The notes: generated by a model from the letters alone, not told the origin. A stretch of 64,000 nt of DNA from Spirometra erinaceieuropaei (GCA_902702965.1 CACRXP010000636.1:58586-122585), one strand, 5' to 3'. Positions 33,509 through 44,149 are shown, counted from the first letter of the stretch. Numbers and translations: made by a program.

Positions 33509-35158
33509 CTAGGTGGAGAGAAGATGGCGTGGGGCAACATTTATTTTCTGAGCTCTGTAGGTCTCCTCATCGGAACTGTTGGTACTGCTGGAGTACTGTA
33601 TGCCAGCCCTTCCATTTGTTTTACGTCCATGTCGGTGTCTTCTGGGGGATGAGGAGGAAGAGGAGGATGAAGACGATTCAGATGATGAGGACTCATCTTC
33701 CGCGTTACTGGACTGACAATCCCAGTGACCGTAATCCTCTGGGACCAAATGGTGGGCAGCGAACATGAATACGTTGCCCTGGTCAGAGATCCGGCTTCCA
33801 TAGTTACCCACAGTCTCCACAATCTTTACATCGACAGACCAGTCCTCATCGTACAGGTCTCGCAACAGCTCTCTTTTCAACTCCTCCAGGTTTCGAACTT
33901 GTGGCATACAGGGCTCCTTCGGTGTGCCCTTGTAATTGTACCACATCTCCTCTGTGACTGGGGCCTCCATTCGCCTCCGATTGTCCAGGGATTGTCTAGG
34001 CAGACCCCTCGGCGAGTGTAGGTGGGACTGTGGTTTCTCCTTACGTTCCGCTTTTTTGATGTTTTCGACTGCCGATGTGGGTGTCATTATTTTCAGGGGA
34101 GTTTGTTGGTCATAGTCGTCCATCTGTGTAAATGGTACAGGACTCTGGGCCAGGGTTCGAGGAAGAGGTTGGAAACTTTCCTTCGGTTGAGGTGTAGCGG
34201 GTGATTCTAGTGGTGGGGGGCTCTGATTTGCGAAGGCCGCGCTAGCTTGTTGTTCTGACACTTGTACTGCAGTGATTGTCGGGGATTTCGGCTGCTCCTC
34301 TACACGCACTGGCGTGGGAGCAGCAGGAACGGGCGTGAAGGTCCAGTCGTCCTTGTCTGGGTTCTGGCTACCAGACCTTGGTACTTCCGAGATGGCAAAG
34401 AGTCCTTCATTTGACATCGCTCTCTTGCCCGGCTTGTCACCCTTCTTCTCCTCCGCCTCCTCCTCCACCTCTTTCCTGATGTCCTCCTTGGAGGGAAGCG
34501 GAGTTCTAGCGAGCGCCGGTTCACTGCGGGCTGTCTGTCGAATTTCGTCCTCGCTGCTGTGCTCGCTGGAGGTGGTTGAACGAGCATCCTCCTCCTCCTC
34601 CATCGTCGGTTTCTCCTGCATTTCCAGATTCAGGGCTGAGGTGTCCTTGTAGGCAGCCGCCACTAAAGAATTCTCCGGCTGACTGGGCGTGGGAGGTGCT
34701 TCTTGGGCGGGCTGCGCTGCTGCTTGATTGAGTCGCTTCCTTCCCTCTTGGATGACATTACACACCTGATTTGCCTGTTTATCATCGTGCATCTTCAACA
34801 GGAGGTAGGCCCTTCGACCCTCTGGCTTCTCCGGAACCACCAAAATAACCAGTCGTGGATCTCTGGCGAAGATGAAGAAACGGAGGATATCGGTGCATGC
34901 GAAGGAGAGCTCGCGAGGTGCAGAACCCACAACAGATTTGCGTTTGATGATGAGGTGGGTGTCGGTGCCGATGACTTTGCAGTCATAGGACCTGCCAATG
35001 TTCTTCTTATGCCTCTTCTCTAGCACCTCACGCGCACCCTGAATAGTGATCTCCTCCTCCAGAGGGATGGGGACTTTCCCCTCAACGGTGCCTTTCCCGC
35101 GGAACTCCTTCACCTTCGATTTGGAGTGCTTTCCAGTCTTTTTACGCTCGTCCGGCAT
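33509..35158 (-). CDS. PTB/PH-like domain protein, 549 residues, single exon
   Basis: One uninterrupted frame from ATG at 35158 (preceded by CACAAAAAT, A at -3) to TAG at 33509-33511. Residues 1-30 are basic. Residues about 33-145 look like a PTB/PH fold: IGRSYDCKVIGTDTHLIIKR gives two strands, LSFACTDILRFFIFARDPRL the middle strands, and QANQVCNVIQEGRKRL the closing helix. I infer this from strand/helix pattern, not from a search. Residues 150-400 are Pro-, Ser- and Glu-rich and probably disordered, with an acidic stretch near 187-191. Residues 400-480 (MWYNYKGTPKEPCMP, LKRELLRDLYDEDW, FMFAAHHLVPEDYG) look ordered and may be a second conserved module. Residues 488-504 are nearly all Ser. No signal peptide or membrane segment. 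Likely a cytosolic scaffold; exact function unknown. Confidence 0.85.
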   Translation of the reverse strand: MPDERKKTGKHSKSKVKEFRGKGTVEGKVPIPLEEEITIQGAREVLEKRHKKNIGRSYDCKVIGTDTHLIIKRKSVVGSAPRELSFACTDILRFFIFARDPRLVILVVPEKPEGRRAYLLLKMHDDKQANQVCNVIQEGRKRLNQAAAQPAQEAPPTPSQPENSLVAAAYKDTSALNLEMQEKPTMEEEEDARSTTSSEHSSEDEIRQTARSEPALARTPLPSKEDIRKEVEEEAEEKKGDKPGKRAMSNEGLFAISEVPRSGSQNPDKDDWTFTPVPAAPTPVRVEEQPKSPTITAVQVSEQQASAAFANQSPPPLESPATPQPKESFQPLPRTLAQSPVPFTQMDDYDQQTPLKIMTPTSAVENIKKAERKEKPQSHLHSPRGLPRQSLDNRRRMEAPVTEEMWYNYKGTPKEPCMPQVRNLEELKRELLRDLYDEDWSVDVKIVETVGNYGSRISDQGNVFMFAAHHLVPEDYGHWDCQSSNAEDESSSSESSSSSSSSSSPRRHRHGRKTNGRAGIQYSSSTNSSDEETYRAQKINVAPRHLLST

Positions 35159-35364
35159 ATTTTTGTGAGAGGTAGGACTGTGTGCAGAGTCTGAGCTGCA
35201 AGTTGTTGCACCTCTAGGAGTGTGTCTACTTGTGTGCTAAAAGGCCGCCGGTCTAAATGTACACGTAGACTGACGAGATTGCGTCGGTGTACACCCTGAG
35301 GTTGTCGGATCCCGGTCCTACTAGGTTGGCAAACTCTGCGAATCACACCTCTCCTGCCTCACAG

Positions 35365-35425
35365 AGTACGCACGCCCGCCCGCCTGCCATCAGCTAAATC
35401 TGTAAAACTAGCCACTGGGATTGGT
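35365..35425 (-). promoter_or_regulatory. Possible core promoter of the PTB-like gene
   Basis: On the minus strand, CCAATC (complement at 35418-35423) lies about 260 bp upstream of the ATG and a GGCGGGCGGGCG GC-box-like stretch lies near 35375-35390. No TATA box is clear. Assigned by position and motif only; an upstream untranslated exon cannot be excluded. Confidence 0.25.
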
Positions 35426-35720
35426 TAGGCAGGTGCTCGAGCACAGTGATCTGGGCGTGTGCGTCGCCATAGCAACCACACCGAGGTTGCGTGCTTACGC
35501 ACGTGTGCATACGTTGTGGGTCACACCTTCCAAGTCAGCACTTTGCAGCAAGGATAGCTACTTGGAAAGCTGCCTTTTAATGATCGCAAAAACTTCCACC
35601 TTTCGCACTCTGAGTGGCAAATAGCCAAACGCTGAAAACGGACGGCAAGTAGCGGTTATCCGGATTCAAAAACACTCTGGATTTAGTCCACTTGTCGCAC
35701 GCCTTTTCTGCTTTGAAGGC

Positions 35721-35763
35721 AGTAGTGGTAGTAGTAGTAGTCGTAGTAGTAGTAGTAGTAGTC

Positions 35764-35835
<72 letters not shown>
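35721..35835. repeat. (GTA)n microsatellite
   Basis: About 115 bp of GTA/TAG repeats with three GTC interruptions, about 560 bp upstream of the PTB-like gene start. All long ORFs across it are poly-Val, poly-Thr, poly-Leu or poly-Tyr artefacts. Confidence 0.95.
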
Positions 35836-36014
35836 ATAATATTGGTGGAAGCAGAAAACGCTGCTCCAAGTCGATTCACGCGAGTTGCCTAGTTGTGCAG
35901 TTTGCACTGTCGGTCGAGGGTGATGTAGGAATTTGGAGTAACGCTCTCAAGACCAGAATCAGCAGGTCCAGGCGCAAAATATTATTGAATATCTGCGTTC
36001 AATACCGTCAAATT

Positions 36015-36650
36015 CAGAATGGTATTGCCGACCAAGACAAGGAAGGCTAGAATGGTCATTTCTGGCTGGTTAGCCGTCGTCAGCTACTCACACCCAACCC
36101 CGAAGTGTGAAACACCTGGGGCTCGATTCCGCGATCTGTTAGTTAGAAGTCCAACGCCTCTAACCACTGCGCCACGGGCTCGTTGTCCTGTCGGTTGTAA
36201 TCAGGAATCTACAATTGTAGAGGCGTGTTCACCGATCGTTGGGCTCGAGAGAGAGAGAGAGCCCGTAAGGCACAACGGAACGAGTGAGTTACGTAGAAAC
36301 GACCGGTGAGCGCCCCCCTCTACCATTGTACATTCCCCATCGGAACCGACAGGAAAACGAGCCCGTGACTCAGTGGTTTGAGGTATTAGACTTCCAACTA
36401 ACAGTCGTGAGATCGAGCCCCAGGTGGTCAACAATTCGGATTTGAGTGTGGCTGGCTGACGACGGCCAGCAAGCCACAAATGGCCATTCCGGTCTTCCTT
36501 TCTTCGTCGGTAACAACATTCTGCCTACATCATGCGTCGCTTTGCGGTTGTTGGTTGAACTCGAGAGAGGGGCCGTAAGGCACAAGGGGACAAGTTAACT
36601 CCGTAGAAACGATCGGTGAAAGCCACTCCACCACTGTCAACTTCAGCAAA
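36015..36650. repeat. tRNA-derived SINE pair (family 1), opposite orientations
   Basis: A minus-strand unit (36015-36240) abuts a plus-strand unit (36241-36650). Box B versions are recognisable at 36120-36135 (complement) and 36405-36420. Body landmarks GCTGACGACGGC and AATGGCCATTCC are present. Confidence 0.7.
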
Positions 36651-36683
36651 TTAACCGGTCAATGCGAGCGACAAAAAATGTAG

Positions 36684-36684
36684 C

Positions 36685-36728
<44 letters not shown>
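36684..36728. repeat. (GTA)n microsatellite, second tract
   Basis: About 45 bp of uninterrupted AGT repeats directly after a SINE, the same motif as at 35721-35835. Confidence 0.95.
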
Positions 36729-36733
<5 letters not shown>

Positions 36734-36739
36734 TGAGTT

Positions 36740-38610
36740 GTACAGCTGGCATGTAGCAAGCAGGCTTTGACCGTTCCGTCAAAGTATGCTTAAGCTACAA
36801 GCTTAAACACCTAATACGCGGATATTTCAGTTGTTACATGAGACAATTGTAGTTTATGGAACATAAACGCCGGATGCGATGAGAACTCGAAAACTTTGCG
36901 CTGTATTAGGGTAGTGGATTGAAGTCAGGTGTCCAAAGCATGACTTTAAACGGTTGGCTTTGGAAATTGCAATCAAAATTACATTCAACGGAAGTACCAA
37001 TTCATAGCGTAGACAGTTGGTTTACCAACGTTTCCACCGCTGTATGACCCAAATGCAAAGAATTGGTCTCTACAATTGGACCTAGCGTATATTATACGGC
37101 GTCCATTTAGTACCCCACTGTCTGAATGCTCAGCTTACAATTTTCTTGGAAGCTAGAATTCAAAATGCAAAGGTTGCACTTCCATTCGGAATTCGTGTAC
37201 GAATTAGGGATAGTTCCCTCCCATAGGAACGGAACATCCGTGAAGCACGTGTCTGGATCTGTAACTCATAAATCTGTTCAAATAATGATCTAGGGCTGCT
37301 CACTATGCACAAACTTGTCGGGTGACCTTGAACTTTGAAGCCCGTTTTGTCGAACGGCCTAGTTAAGTAATCACAACCCACAAGGTAGTCGGTAGCACAT
37401 GTTACTAGTACAAAGTCAACAAGTTCCTCAAAGTTCATCATTTTAGAATTCTGTCAGAAGTTACTGAACGAACTCTGTCCTAGGTAGGAACGTTTTGCGC
37501 TTGACTCTGGTTTATATGAAAGTGCCTGATTTGATGGCAAGTAATATCGCTGGACTAACCAGACAAGTCAGTCGTCTTTAGGATACTATTTACGCAGAGC
37601 AAAATTTACTCATAAGACAGCTGTTGGTAATCCGAAGCTGCCGCGGAATTTCTACGTTTCCGTGTACACTTTAAGAAGCCCCTGACAGGTGGATACGGCA
37701 GCCGGGATCGTTTCGCAGTTGGACGGCCAACCTTCTTTTTTCCGTTTCAAATGTTTGGGCATAAAGTACTGACCGAACTCAAAAAGCCTTGTGGGGACAA
37801 TATTGCTACGAGGCAGTTCGGTAATGATTCGTCTAATAAATGCTCTATTTCTGAGCAGAGCCTGACGGAAGCAAACTACCAGTGGATGACTTTGTACTAT
37901 TAACTCTGTCGCTGAAGCCTTGTACCCACGACCGTCAGTTGTGCAAATAAATCGATATGCTTTTCTTACCGACTATCAATGCAAGCGTGTATCTTCTTTG
38001 AACAGTTAATCATACCGGCTAGCTCTCCAAAGTTTTACGGGCTTATTAAGGCCAATTCTCTAGCTAGGGTAGTATCAGGAACGGAAGGAGGAATGCTGAC
38101 GGTAAGAAATGATGGACCGCACACCTCGCAGATGTTGCTTGCAGTCGTGGGAATTCCCAGGACCACGATTGGTCCTTTATGTCGTATAAAATTTGACATA
38201 TGATGGCGACTTTGAGTTTTAACGTCCGGGCACTTTGGTTGTTTTGTATGCAATAAGGTCTTTTCGATCTCTAGTGCTTCAAACGGTTAGGTGCACTTTC
38301 TAAGTTAGGTCATTCGCAGATTGCTGGAATAATAATCTGCGAGTTTTCGCTGCCTAAGGAGACATCTCTAGTGAACTTAAATCTGTTAAACTTAGGTTAT
38401 ATATGACCTACTATAAATGTAGCGAAACCAATTTGTATGTTTTGTAAGCAGCCGTTGGAAATCTGCATGACCATAATAACGTCTGTTCCTGCCTATTTGC
38501 GAAAAGATATTTTATGTAACGGAGTAACTTAAATACAAATGAAAGCGCAAAAAACATGAACGCGGGATCATCGGAAATCAAATGTATTAGCCTGAACCTT
38601 CGATATCATA
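36740..38610. other. No gene recognised
   Basis: About 1.9 kb of apparently low-copy sequence (within this window). A 93-residue minus-strand ORF (37160-37441) has no recognisable motif. Confidence 0.4.
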
Positions 38611-38616
38611 CAGGAG

Positions 38617-39368
38617 GCCATCGGCAAGGGTCGGTTACGCTGTCCGGATCCCAAGTAGAAGCGCAATGTAGGCATCGAAAGTAAATTAAGCCGAAGGTGG
38701 ATGCTTAAATCGTTAGTGAGGAAACTAGCCGAAGTTGAAACAGAAAAAGAAACCTGATGTATGAGAAATCTGCCGCGAAATCGAAGGGAGCCTATGACCT
38801 GGCTGATAGTACACGCGGGACACCAATACTCCGAACGCAACGGCAAATCTACTGTGACCCCAAAAAATAAACCTAATCCTTAACGTAACTATAAACCTGA
38901 CGCTAGCACTAGACCTAACACTAAACCTAACCCTAATCTACCACAAACCCTAGCCCTAACTCTAGGCCTAACCTTAACCCTGACCCCAACTCTAGACCTA
39001 ACATTGACCGTAATCCACACCCTAACCGTAACCTCAGTCGTAACCCTACCATATCCCTATCACTAACCCAAACCCTGACCTTAACACTAAACGTAAACCT
39101 AAACCGCAATCCAAACCCTAACTCTAACTGGAACCCTTAAGCTTAGTACAAACCCTAATGCTAAACTCAATTCTCAGCCTACCACTAACCCAAAACCTAA
39201 AACTAACCCTACCTCTAAACCGAAACATCGGGTTAGCCTTTTCTGGTTTAGTTCCGGCTACTTTCCCACTAACGATTTCAGCATCCTCCTTGGGTTTCCT
39301 TTACTCGCAATGCCCACATTGCGCCTACACTTGGGACCAACACGGCGTAACCCACCACTATCGGCCAT
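38617..39368. mobile_element. Telomere-like tract bracketed by 130-bp inverted repeats (class iii)
   Basis: Arms 38617-38749 and 39241-39368 are imperfect reverse complements (GGTTACGC, GATCCCAAGT, GCGCAATGTAGGCAT, AAATCGTTAGTG, AAACTAGCCG in the left arm, with counterparts in the right arm). Between them, 38868-39225 is about 360 bp of degenerate CCTAAC repeats; 38760-38866 is unrelated spacer. The ORF at 39158-39385 is a by-product. Confidence 0.7.
38868..39225. repeat. Degenerate (CCTAAC)n / TTAGGG-like array
   Basis: The longest such tract in the window; nearly every 6-8 bp carries a CCTAAC, CCCTAA or CTAACC variant. Flatworm telomeres use TTAGGG, so it resembles an interstitial telomeric sequence. 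Confidence 0.8.
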
Positions 39369-39839
39369 CAACAGAGACTGTGTGAATTCAACGCCAAATG
39401 AGCAGTTTTGTGATGCAAACTCCTGTTAGTCAGTTCTTCTGCAATGACGAAATTTGAAAAGTAGCCTTTCAGCCTTGTAAAAGATGAATAATTAATTTTA
39501 CATGGACGGCAAAACGGCTTGGCGATAATATACATGAACTGTATGTGGTACACGCTGACATTTTCGCAAATGTAATCAATGTTGAGTAGAAGATAAATTC
39601 GACTGGAATCCCACCTGACAAAGCGTATCTATTAACAAATGCCCATGCTGTAATCTGTCCTAATTCTAAATGCGAGCACATGTTTCTTTTTCAATCGCAG
39701 TCTCATGCGCGCGGGTACATGCTGAAAAGGTGGGGGCTCAGTTTCTGGTCAGCCTAACTGCTAACGTAACAGCTCATTTAGGTGTTTAAACCAAAAAAAC
39801 CATTAATGCATTCAGAAAAGGATTATTTGCATTATCAGT

Positions 39840-40260
39840 TCGACTGTTGCAAATGGCAACGTGAACTGTGCCCCCTGGCGTGGAGGGGGAGGGGTGTCTT
39901 AAGTGTGAATCATTTCATAGGGAGAGAGAGTGAGGGAGAGCAGACTTGCGCAGCACCTGCTGTGTTATCTCCTCCCTCCTCGGGGGGGGGGGGGAGATTG
40001 GGGGCGCGTTCGGACGCTGACAAAACTAAACAGACCGTTTACGCGTGCCACACACGATCAGGTTAGCTTACGGTGGAACAGGTTTTCGCACTAACGAGGA
40101 AGAAGCGGCCCACACAAAACTGAGTGGAAATGCCACAGAGGTCGCATTCAGAAGGAGAAATTTACACCTGGTTCTCCGTTCTGAGAGGGGAAGGTCTCGT
40201 TATCCTGTCATTATGTCAATTTTTTCTATGAACTCGAGCAGATTAAGAAGCTGACGCTAC
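39840..40260 (+). repeat. Dispersed repeat (AAACAGTCCG..CACACGATC family)
   Basis: GAGCAGACTTGCGCAGCACC, AACTAAACAGACCG and GTGCCACACACGATCAGG, then a TCCGTTCTGAGAGGGGAA end, recur near 56100-56350 and 56560-56720. Includes a run of G at 39980-39993. Confidence 0.5.
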
Positions 40261-40309
40261 ACGATGAGGCTACTACGGTAAAAAATGATCTACAACCATG
40301 CCCGGGACC

Positions 40310-40720
40310 CGTAATCACTCAGAATATGACTGGCTGACGACGGCTAACAAGCCGGAAATGCCCATTCCAGTCTCCCTTGTCTTTTTCGGTAATGCCATTC
40401 TGCCTATATATCATGCGCCGCTGTGCGGCTGCTGGTTGGGCTCGAGAAGGAGCCCGTAAGGCACAACGGAACGAGTGAGTTCCGTAGAAACAATCGGTGA
40501 GCGCCCTCTACCATTGTATATTCCCGATCGAAACCGACAGGGCAACGGGCTAGTGGCCCAGTGGTTAGAGTCGTTTGACTTCTAACTAACAGGTCGCGAT
40601 TTCGAGCCTCGGGTGTTCCACACTTCGGGGTTGAGTATGACTGGCTGACGACGGCTAACAAGCCAGAAATGGCCATTCCAGTCTGCATTGTCTTCGTCGG
40701 TAATACCATTCCGAGTATTC
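40310..40720 (+). repeat. tRNA-derived SINE (family 1), plus strand
   Basis: A full unit with box A-like GTGGCCCAGTGGTTAGAG (40552-40570) and box B-like GGTCGCGATTTCGAGCC (40591-40608), preceded by the 3' half of another unit. Both end in the CGGTAATACCATTC landmark. Confidence 0.75.
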
Positions 40721-40724
40721 CAGT

Positions 40725-42390
40725 TTCTGATTCCGCATCTTCCTAGAGAGCTCCATGTTTATCTCAAAACAACAAAATGCCAAACGCAAGATAGAACAAA
40801 AAGGAAACTAAATTGGGCATACGTACGTTTTAAATTAGTTGTCGGCAGGGGGATGCAGTAAAATACGTCACGGAAAAGCGGCGAAACTTTAAAAATAACC
40901 CATGAATAACGATTATTGGGAGGGGGGCGGAGAGTATAGACATACCCGAACCAAATGGGGGAGGGAAAATGATGGTCCACTTCCTTCAGATGTGCCAAAT
41001 CGACGCATGAAAATGCTCACCTCCAGCGTAGTTGTGGCGCCCCTGGCTAACGTGTAGACCCCAGCCAAACATTTTTAGTTGACTAAAAAATTCCAACGTC
41101 ACTCCACATTCGTGACCCGGCGGATACTCGAGACGACAGAGGTGACGATCATACGGTTGGCTAACCCAACCTTGTGCGTATGTGCAATCTCCCCCCCCCC
41201 CCCCCCCCCCCCCCCCCCCGATAAGTTGATCCTCACATGTTCTTACTCCTATCGCACCACGTCGCGTTACAACGACGAGACATAAGCCTAACCCATTAGC
41301 ACATTCTCCCCTCGTCCTCGTTTCCGACAGAACTAGACCGTATTTCCTTCCCACGTGGTTCAGCCCTCCCCCCTCCCCATCCCTACTGCTCATTGGTTGA
41401 TTCTCAGCGTTCTGAACTAATGATGAGTACTCGAAAACTGACCTTTGCTGTTTTTGACTTCTTTACTGTTTACTTGAAAATCGTCGCGAAATGTGGAAAA
41501 ACCTCATGTGTGCCGGTTTTCCTGCTTTATCGCCGCGTAAGACGACCACAGGGGGTCAAATTTACTGCATACTCGACAGTGTGAGTATCTCAACGGTAAA
41601 TATCGTTCTAGAAGAATGTCTGCCCTTGTAATAGATTTAGAACTCTCTCAAGGCCATACCATGGGAGATGAGGAAGCCGCGTAAACCGAAACATTCGCTC
41701 GAACCCCCAAACTCACTGCCTGTGCTATCGAATCTACATCGAAGCTTCCGCAGGCAGATAGGCAGACCAGGCTCACAAGCCCAACCCGCTGCACTAAAGC
41801 CGAGCACACTGCTGCGTGACGACTGCACAGGCGGGACGTCCATAATTTCGTCAAGCAGAACATTTGCTGAGACAAACTATGCAAGCCTGAGCTCTCACAC
41901 AGCCGTTTAGTCGAAAGCTCACACATTGTGCACACTGTACTGCGGTCCAGAGACGATGTTACGGAATCGGAACGAAAATGTGATACTTACTGTGAATGTG
42001 AAGACTTGCGTTTAATTGCGCAGTTCACTAAATATGGAGGTAGTAGGCTCCCTTAAGTGGACTCGGCTGAAGGGACTTTCGTCAGGCATCACCGCCCCTC
42101 CTGCAGGTAAGCTTATGCTAAATTCCAGGGTTGGTTAATGTTAGGGTCGGATTTAGGGGGGGGGGGGGGGTTTATTAAATCTAGGGGACGGGGCAGGTAG
42201 CCCCCTTGGAATCTAGCCACCGTATCCCGACCCGGCGGGCGCCCTTTATTGTGGTGTTTTTAACCCATGTAGCGGCCAAGCACTGAAAATGTGTACTCAT
42301 GGCGCTATAATCATCAGGATAAGTCACGAGTTGTAGAAAAAGGCGGAAGTTCCCAGGCACTTCCTACAGAATACATTCCAGACGCTATAC
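40725..42390. other. No gene recognised; poly-C tracts
   Basis: Contains a run of about 29 C at 41191-41219 and a G-run at 42153-42169. ORFs at 40986-41393 and 41648-41935 overlap in several frames and show no family match. Confidence 0.45.
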
Positions 42391-42393
42391 TTC

Positions 42394-42657
42394 GTGTCTT
42401 TCAAAAAATCGAATTGCCATCAGATCAAAGTTCTTTTCACTTCGAATTTATTGGCAACAAATGAAGATAAACATTGGTTTTATTATAGAAGCCATTTCGG
42501 CCCTTGGAATTTGCCCAGATCCAACCAGCATCCAGATTGCAAGACAAGTATAGGACCACATTGCCCGTACTCAAGCGCTCTGTGCAGAGTTAGGGGTTTA
42601 CACCGATTTCGGAGCACTGTTGGTCAGTTTGTAACAAAGTCCAACAGCACACTGTGA
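42394..42657 (+). CDS. Small ORF conserved between two repeat copies
   Basis: The C-terminal 64 residues (from EDKHWFYYRSHFG to VTKSNSTL) are identical at 58 of 64 positions to the ORF at 58004-58249 (minus). By eye, eight of the codon differences are synonymous and six are not, more synonymous change than expected without coding constraint. An indel before this block breaks frame agreement upstream, so the true start is unknown and it may be one exon or the tail of a transposon protein. No family recognised; four His and two Cys are present but no finger pattern is clear. Confidence 0.4.
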   Translation: MSFKKSNCHQIKVLFTSNLLATNEDKHWFYYRSHFGPWNLPRSNQHPDCKTSIGPHCPYSSALCRVRGLHRFRSTVGQFVTKSNSTL

Positions 42658-43378
42658 GCGCTAATCAAACAGTTCCGTCCCATCGGTTCTATGAGGCCCG
42701 ATGTGTATATGCGCCAGCACTAGGCGCGACCATCCAAAATATAGTACGCATCAAAATTACTCTTCCATAGAAACTTGGGTTAAAGTAGTTTTTTCCATTG
42801 CAAACTCATGTCCCATTTTCCAAGACAGTAGTAATATCGATCGAACTAATTCATCCGGCTTAAAGAAAGTTCAGTACGAGTGCACAGAGCCAACGAAAGG
42901 GTTTATTCTTCAAAGACCATTGGACAGTCCTAAATCGTCCTACGTTATCTGCCTTCAGGGTTTAAATGATAAAAATATGATAACATCTCGTGACCATTGT
43001 GGAGGAGGGTTCGCCGATCAGGTTATGGGACGGACCTTGGGGCTCAAGTTAGAGCCCTGGCGGGAAGTCGTACAAAGATCAGTGCAAACGCAATAAAGAA
43101 TACCGGCAAAGCCGATGGAGACAGGATTGATTATTTCTGGCTTATTAGCCGTTCTCGTAACCAACGTGACAACGGGCCCGTGGTTCGGTGGTGGGGACAG
43201 ATAACTTAACGTTTGATGATTGAATAATTCGGTTTCGAATCACAGATTACCTAAACTCGGGATTAAGCATGTCTGACTGACGACGGCTGGTAGGATAGAA
43301 ATGACAATTCCAGGCTCAAAACGGCCAACCATCAAAGAAGTTTGATGAGCATCAGGTAATCAAAAACTCCAACAAATG
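42395..43378 (+). repeat. 1-kb dispersed element with small conserved ORF, copy 1
   Basis: Matches 57268-58267 in opposite orientation over its whole length at roughly 85-90 percent by eye. It contains an ORF ending at 42657 and, in its 3' third (43110-43330), a tRNA-like SINE module with CCCGTGGTTCGGTGG and GACTGACGACGGCTGGTAG. The pairing of a conserved ORF and a tRNA-like module in one unit is unusual. Confidence 0.75.
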
Positions 43379-43387
43379 CTCGTATTG

Positions 43388-43690
43388 AAGAGGGAGACAC
43401 GATCGCTGGAACAAGGCCCTGACGTTTCGGATTCCCGCTCGAACCCATCATCGGAGACAGTGACAGAAACGGGTGATTCGTGCACAGGAAGTTGCACTAC
43501 TCATAGGATGCAGTCGCTATGCTACTGTATACCTATAGTAATTAACTGCTCTCGCTTTCATCGAGGACTGTTGCCCGCTGGTGCGCTAATTGCGTGATGG
43601 CCGGTATGCAAGTTGTAAATTGCTGAAATCTCATCACCCGTGTTGGATGCTGGTGTGATGATTGCTCGGCCAGACTGAGGGGTCTGTTGC
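43388..43690 (-). mobile_element. Solo 3' end of a Penelope-like element
   Basis: The minus strand from 43690 to 43388 follows the 3' part of the PLE at 22700-22970, including ATTTCAGCAATT, CAATTAGCGCACCAG and the hammerhead-like hairpin, ending in GATCGTGTCTCCCTCTTCAA. It lies directly against the end of the 1-kb repeat at 42395-43378. Confidence 0.65.
43424..43454 (-). ncRNA. Hammerhead-like core, minus strand
   Basis: On the minus strand CCGATGA (one change from CTGATGA), one T, a perfect 6-bp stem GGGTTC/GAATCC with loop GAGCGG, then GAAAC. Same layout as 22892-22922. The change in the core would be expected to abolish cleavage. Confidence 0.4.
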
Positions 43691-43714
43691 ACACAGAAAC
43701 CTGGACTGGGTAAG

Positions 43715-44149
43715 ATGTGGCCGTGTAGCCGCACCTTGATGGACCCAATACTGTTAGGGGTTAGGGTTAGCGGTTAGAGTTAGGGATTAGGGTTAGGGAG
43801 AATAATATTACCGACAAAGACAAGGGTAATATCATTCTGCCTATATATCATGCGCCGCTGTGCGGCTGCTGGTTGGGCTCGAGAGAGAGTCCATAAGGCA
43901 CAACGGAACGAGTGAGTTCCGCATGAACGATCGGTGAGCGCCCCCTAACATTAGGGTTAGGGGTTAGGGCAACTAGTTCTCAACCACTCATAGTACAAAC
44001 GCGCATTCCGATAGCTTTTTGCATACAATTACTTAACCTCGTCGTCTGTGCGTTCCCCGGCCCCGCCTGTAAAAACCCCCCGTTACCACCGGTCCCGTAT
44101 TGCAGGCGGCTGTGGTTTGTTTACCTCAGGTGGGGCTACATAATCACAT
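43715..44149. mobile_element. Telomere-like inverted-repeat element, class ii, copy 1 with nested SINE
   Basis: The left end ATGTGGCCGTGTAGCCGCAC and the right end (AGGTGGGGCTACATAATCAC then AT) match the two ends of the intact 131-bp copy at 48952-49082. GGGTTAG repeats occupy 43754-43798 and 43951-43970. A family 1 SINE piece sits between these two repeat blocks. Confidence 0.65.
43799..43950 (+). repeat. SINE fragment (family 1) inside telomere-like repeats
   Basis: Runs from TAATATTACCGACAAAGACA to GAGCGCCCCCTAACATT; TTAGGG-type repeats resume immediately on both sides. Confidence 0.7.

Noticed and set aside
33541..34652. ORFs on the plus strand and other frames across 33.5-35.0 kb
   Set aside because: Shadows of the 549-residue minus-strand gene, which is the only frame with a domain-like pattern.
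35577..35907. Poly-Thr, poly-Leu, poly-Tyr and poly-Val ORFs
   Set aside because: They are the different frames of the (GTA)n microsatellite and have no conserved flanks.
41191..41219. Poly-C run as a CRISPR-like or regulatory repeat
   Set aside because: Simple homopolymer; length may also be an assembly artefact.
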